Shown here piece after piece: positions 60,632 to 64,000 of a DNA stretch of 64,000 nucleotides. This stretch comes from Jeongeupia chitinilytica. GTDB taxonomy: Bacteria > Pseudomonadota > Gammaproteobacteria > Burkholderiales > Chitinibacteraceae. Positions within the stretch are counted from its first letter, which is position 1. Each line of letters opens with the position of its first letter. The notes beneath the pieces are model-generated. The model saw nothing but the letters and a program-made list of their open reading frames with translations, made no database searches and was not told the origin of the DNA. Where the stretch lies: the NCBI RefSeq assembly GCF_014652315.1, contig NZ_BMYO01000006.1, forward strand, positions 186,001-250,000, given 5' to 3'. The position numbers and the translations under genes are program-made.

Positions 60632-61729
60632 ATGCGCATTCTGCATACCGAATCATCGTGCGGCTGGGGCGGCCAGGAAATCCGCATCCTGACCGAAGCC
60701 GCCGGCATGCTGGCCCGTGGCCACCAGGTGACCATCCTTGCCTGCCCGAATTCGAACATCTACCCGGCCGCGCTCGAACGCGGCATTCCGGCGGTGGCCT
60801 TGCCGATCGAGAAAAAGCGCGTCGGCAGCCTGCTGGCGATGCGCGGCTGGCTGGCCCGGCACAAGCACGAGTTCGACGTGATCAACACCCACAGCTCGAC
60901 CGATGCCTGGCTGGTCGCCGTTGCCGGGGCGACGCTGTCCGGCGTGCCGCCGGTGGTGCGCACCCGCCACGTGTCGACCGACATCAACAGGAGCGCGACG
61001 ACGCGCTGGCTCTACCTGAACGCGACCCGCCACATCGTCACCACCGGCGAGCGCCTGCGCAAGACGCTGAACCGCGACAACGGCTTCCCGCTGAACCGGA
61101 TGACGTCGATCCCGACCGGCGTCGATCTCGAACGCTTCACGCCGCCGCTGAGCCGCAGCGCTGCGCGCGCCAGGCTGGGCTTGGCCGACAAGCCGACCCT
61201 GGGCATCCTCGCGACCCTGCGCAACTGGAAGGGCCACGGCTATCTGTTCGACGCGTGGCCGGCGCTGACCGAGCGCTTTCCGGACTGGCAGCTGCTGATC
61301 GTCGGCGACGGCCCGCAGCGGCAGAACCTCGAGCGCCGCGTTCTTGAGGCCGGCTGGACCAACGTGATCTTCGCCGGCAACCGCGACGACGTGCCCGACT
61401 GGCTGGCGGCAATGGACCTGTTCACCTTGCCGTCGTACGGCAACGAAGGTGTGCCGCAGGGCATCATGCAGGCGATGGCTTGCGGGCTGCCGGTCGTGAG
61501 CACCCCGGTCGGCGCGATCGCCGAAGCGGTGCTCGACGGCCAGACCGGCACGCTGGTGCCGCCGCAGGATGCGAAGGCACTGACCGAGGCGCTGGCCACG
61601 CTGATGGGTGACGCCGCGCAGCGGCAGCGTTATGCCTCGGCCGGGCTGGCGCACGCGCGCACTACCTTCGGGCTCGAGCGCATGCTCGACCGGATGGAAG
61701 CGGTATTCGGCGCCGCCATCGCCCGATGA
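60632..61729 (+). CDS. family 4 glycosyltransferase
   Basis: A 365-residue GT4: ILHTESSCGWGGQEIRILTE opens the acceptor domain and VINTHSSTDAWL follows; the nucleotide-sugar domain has LATLRNWKGHGYL, IVGDGPQRQNLE and LFTLPSYGNEGVPQGIMQA. It lies 10 nt after the previous gene and overlaps the next by 4 nt. Donor and acceptor are unknown; location implies LPS or another surface glycan. Confidence 0.85.
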   Translation: MRILHTESSCGWGGQEIRILTEAAGMLARGHQVTILACPNSNIYPAALERGIPAVALPIEKKRVGSLLAMRGWLARHKHEFDVINTHSSTDAWLVAVAGATLSGVPPVVRTRHVSTDINRSATTRWLYLNATRHIVTTGERLRKTLNRDNGFPLNRMTSIPTGVDLERFTPPLSRSAARARLGLADKPTLGILATLRNWKGHGYLFDAWPALTERFPDWQLLIVGDGPQRQNLERRVLEAGWTNVIFAGNRDDVPDWLAAMDLFTLPSYGNEGVPQGIMQAMACGLPVVSTPVGAIAEAVLDGQTGTLVPPQDAKALTEALATLMGDAAQRQRYASAGLAHARTTFGLERMLDRMEAVFGAAIAR

Positions 61730-62724
61730 TCCAACCCGCCCTGACTCCACAGACTCCGGTCCGGCGCATCCTCGTCATCGTCGTTGCGCGCTTCGGCGAT
61801 ACGCTGCTGGTGACGCCGGTGCTGCGCCGGCTCAAGGCCGCCTATCCGGACGCCGAGCTGACCGTCATGGCCCACCATCGCCGTGCCGAGGTGCTCGAAC
61901 ACCTGCCTTTCATCGACCGGCTGGCGACGATCTCCAAGCGCAGCGCGCCGTGGCGTGGCCGTTTCGGGCTGAAGCACTACGATCTGGCGCTGGTCTACGG
62001 CGACGACAGCGAGTTCACCGATTACGCCGCGCGGGTGTCGCGCAAGGTCGTTGCTTTCGGTTCGGGCTCCGCCGCGGCCAACGTGACGCTGGTACCTCCC
62101 CCGTCGCAGCCGACGCCGGCGCAGCAGGAACGCGCGATGCTGCTCGCACCGCTGGGTCTGGCCGTCGACGACTGGCGGCTTGCGTACACGGTGACACCGG
62201 CCGAGGCCGCGAAGGCCGATGCGTGGGTTGCCGGCCGGCGGCTGGTCGGCCTGCAGCTGCAGAGCTTCCCGGCCAAGGCCTACCGCGACTGGCCGCTGGG
62301 CCATTTCGCCGAGCTGGCCCGGCGCCTGCTCGCCAGCTATCCCGACGTGCAGCTGGTGCTGCTCGGCGGCCCCGAGGGCCGTGACGCGGCGCTGAAGCTC
62401 GAAGCCGAACTGGCATCGGACCGCGTCAGCGTGCTCGCCGGCACGGTGACGATGCGCGAAAACGCCGCGATCATGGCGCGGCTGGCGCTGTACGTCGGCG
62501 TCGATACCGGCCCGACCCATCTCGCCGGCGCGCTCGGCGTGCCCATGGTCGCGATGTACCACGCCTTCCACCCCGGTTACCTGCTCGCACCGCTGCAGCA
62601 CCCGGCGCTGACCGTGCTCGAGCACCCGGAAGCCGGCGAGGACGCGCGTCGCGATGCGCCGATGGCCGACATCAGCGTCGATACCGTCTGGGCTGCCGTG
62701 CAGCAACGACTCGGAGACGACTGA
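61726..62724 (+). CDS. family 9 glycosyltransferase (heptosyltransferase-like)
   Basis: A 332-residue GT9: ILVIVVARFGDTLLVTPVL at the start, QLQSFPAKAYRDWPLGHFAE in the middle, and LLGGPEG and YVGVDTGPTHLAGALGVP in the donor domain. It is more divergent from WaaC/WaaF/RfaQ than the first GT9 gene of the set. It starts by ATGA overlap and ends one base before the asparagine synthetase. Confidence 0.83.
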   Translation: MIQPALTPQTPVRRILVIVVARFGDTLLVTPVLRRLKAAYPDAELTVMAHHRRAEVLEHLPFIDRLATISKRSAPWRGRFGLKHYDLALVYGDDSEFTDYAARVSRKVVAFGSGSAAANVTLVPPPSQPTPAQQERAMLLAPLGLAVDDWRLAYTVTPAEAAKADAWVAGRRLVGLQLQSFPAKAYRDWPLGHFAELARRLLASYPDVQLVLLGGPEGRDAALKLEAELASDRVSVLAGTVTMRENAAIMARLALYVGVDTGPTHLAGALGVPMVAMYHAFHPGYLLAPLQHPALTVLEHPEAGEDARRDAPMADISVDTVWAAVQQRLGDD

Positions 62725-62725
62725 C

Positions 62726-64000
62726 ATGTGCGGCATCGCCGGTTTTTTCCTCCCCGAGGTTCTGCCGAGAACGGCCATCGACGCGGCCATCGACGCCCTG
62801 CGCCGGCGCGGCCCCGATGCCGCGCACGTGACCGGCTGGCGCCGTGACGGCAGCCGCAGCGATACCGACGCGGAATGCGGCCTGCTGCACCGCCGGCTGT
62901 CGATCCGCGATCCGCGCCCCGAGGCCGACCAGCCGATGCGCAACGACGCCGGCGACATCTGGATCTGTTACAACGGTGAGGTTTACGGCTGGGAGGACGA
63001 CGCGGCCGCGCTGGCGCGCGAAGGTGTCGTGTTCAACACCCGCTCCGATACCGAATTCATCCTGCGCGGCTACGAGCGCTGGGGCTTCGCGGCGCTGCTG
63101 CCGAAGCTGCGCGGCATGTTCGCGCTGGCCATCCTCGACTGGCGCACCCGTACGCTGTGGCTGGCGCGCGACCGGCTGGGCCTCAAGCCGCTGATCTACC
63201 ACCACGGCGACGAAGGCCGCTTCGCCTTCGGCTCGCTGGTGCGTGCGGTGATGCCGCTGGTGCCGGCCTCAGCGCGCAAGCTCGATGCCGACGGCCTCGC
63301 CGCCTACCTGGCGCACCGCTACATCCCGGCGCCGCGGACGATCTTCAGCGGCCTGCGCCGGCTCGAAAACGGCCACCTGCTGCGTTACGACCTCGACAGC
63401 GGCAAGCTCGAAAACCGTGCCTACTGGCAGCCCGCAGCGGGCGAGGGCGAGCCGCTGGCGCTGCTCGACGAGGCCATCGGCCTGCGCACCGTTGCCGACC
63501 GGCCGGTCGGCGTGTTCCTGTCGAGCGGTGTCGATTCGGTCGTGATCGCCAGCCGGCTGGCCGCGCAAGGCCACAAGGATCTGAGTACCTATACCGCCGC
63601 TTTCGCGGGCAGCACGCTCGACGAATCCGGTGCGGCCGCCGGCATCGCCAAGCATCTTGGTTTGCGGCACGAACGGATCGAGGTGCCGAATACCATCGCG
63701 GCCGATTTCGACGAGATCGTTGCGACCCTCGACGAGCCGTTCGCCGATCCGTCGGCGCTGCCGATGTGGTATCTGTCGCGGCAGACCAGCGAGCAGGTCA
63801 AGGTCGTGCTGTGCGGTGACGGCGGCGACGAGCTGTTCGCCGGCTACAAGCGTTATCGCCAGCATCTGCGATCGAGCTGGCGCGGTGGTTTCCGCTTGCC
63901 GCTGCCGTACAAACCGGACGTGCTCGGGCGCAACAAGCTGGCGCAGGAAGCGGGTCTTTCATGGGGCGACGCCTACAGCCTGCGCTTTTCGGGCTTCAGC
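62726..64000 (+). CDS. asparagine synthase (glutamine-hydrolysing) family protein, 3' end outside window
   Basis: 425 codons are visible. Cys2 (MCGIAGFF) is the glutaminase nucleophile, followed by RRRGPDAA, NGEVYG and LARDRLGLKPL. The synthetase domain has LSSGVDS (Ser266-Ser271), where most AsnB proteins have SGG-DS, and VVLCGDGGDELFAGYKRY. Location at the end of a glycan cluster suggests amidation of a sugar acid or other precursor, as with WbpS-like enzymes, rather than asparagine supply. That is inference. Confidence 0.88.
   Translation, partial: MCGIAGFFLPEVLPRTAIDAAIDALRRRGPDAAHVTGWRRDGSRSDTDAECGLLHRRLSIRDPRPEADQPMRNDAGDIWICYNGEVYGWEDDAAALAREGVVFNTRSDTEFILRGYERWGFAALLPKLRGMFALAILDWRTRTLWLARDRLGLKPLIYHHGDEGRFAFGSLVRAVMPLVPASARKLDADGLAAYLAHRYIPAPRTIFSGLRRLENGHLLRYDLDSGKLENRAYWQPAAGEGEPLALLDEAIGLRTVADRPVGVFLSSGVDSVVIASRLAAQGHKDLSTYTAAFAGSTLDESGAAAGIAKHLGLRHERIEVPNTIAADFDEIVATLDEPFADPSALPMWYLSRQTSEQVKVVLCGDGGDELFAGYKRYRQHLRSSWRGGFRLPLPYKPDVLGRNKLAQEAGLSWGDAYSLRFSGFS

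Overview
This 64 kb window is a high-GC, gene-dense chromosomal segment. Gene families and order point to a betaproteobacterium, most likely Neisseriales (Chromobacteriaceae/Chitinibacteraceae type). The evidence is the mraZ-to-ftsZ/lpxC cell-wall cluster, ubiK beside glnK-amtB, a CNP1-like protein, split ThrE exporter genes and a type A RNase P RNA. No rRNA, tRNA, prophage, complete insertion sequence or CRISPR array was seen. The lineage call is inference from gene content only.

Layout. (1) 1-5.7 kb: truncated cellulose-synthase-like glycosyltransferase, dienelactone-hydrolase-family enzyme, SDR oxidoreductase, adenine-deaminase-type enzyme, DUF2252 protein. (2) 5.7-9.3 kb: a D-amino-acid/imine module (GltI-type binding protein, RidA, DadA) with a divergent LysR regulator. 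(3) 9.3-12.4 kb: two-gene ThrE exporter, MsrQ, ProB. (4) 12.4-14.3 kb: a more AT-rich patch with a hypothetical protein and glutamate racemase. (5) 14.4-20.0 kb: GNAT, NUDIX, and a convergent set of lipoprotein sulfatase, cysteine-cluster protein and radical-SAM sulfatase maturase. (6) 20.2-25.5 kb: small proteins and a glycerate module (CdaR, GntP, glycerate kinase), then a CNP1-like protein. (7) 25.5-28.5 kb: response regulator, sensor kinase and His/Asp-tailed CDF metal exporter. (8) 28.5-30.8 kb: TusA-like protein, dihydroorotase, membrane protein, RNase P RNA. (9) 30.9-33.6 kb: ubiK, and glnK-amtB behind a sigma-54 promoter with two NtrC-like sites. (10) 33.6-35.4 kb: YcnI-like copper protein, MsrP, small membrane protein.

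(11) 35.6-53.8 kb: the division and cell-wall (dcw) cluster mraZ-rsmH-ftsL-ftsI-murE-murF-mraY-murD-ftsW-murG-murC-ddlB-ftsQ-ftsA-ftsZ-lpxC. Most junctions overlap or nearly touch, but two are opened by related terminal-inverted-repeat elements (ftsW/murG and ddlB/ftsQ). (12) 53.8-64 kb: small membrane protein, rsmE, msbA, then an LPS-type glycan cluster (WaaE-like GT2, UDP-glucuronate-4-epimerase-like enzyme, two GT9, two GT4, truncated asparagine synthetase).

Most notable signals: an ammonium transporter with an OmpA-like peptidoglycan-binding domain fused to its periplasmic N terminus; the paired TIR elements in the dcw cluster with compensating central hairpins; a sulfatase with an atypical Ser-A-I-T-R activation motif next to its presumed maturase; MsrP and MsrQ encoded about 23 kb apart; and a -10 signature followed by CGG recurring at five sites.
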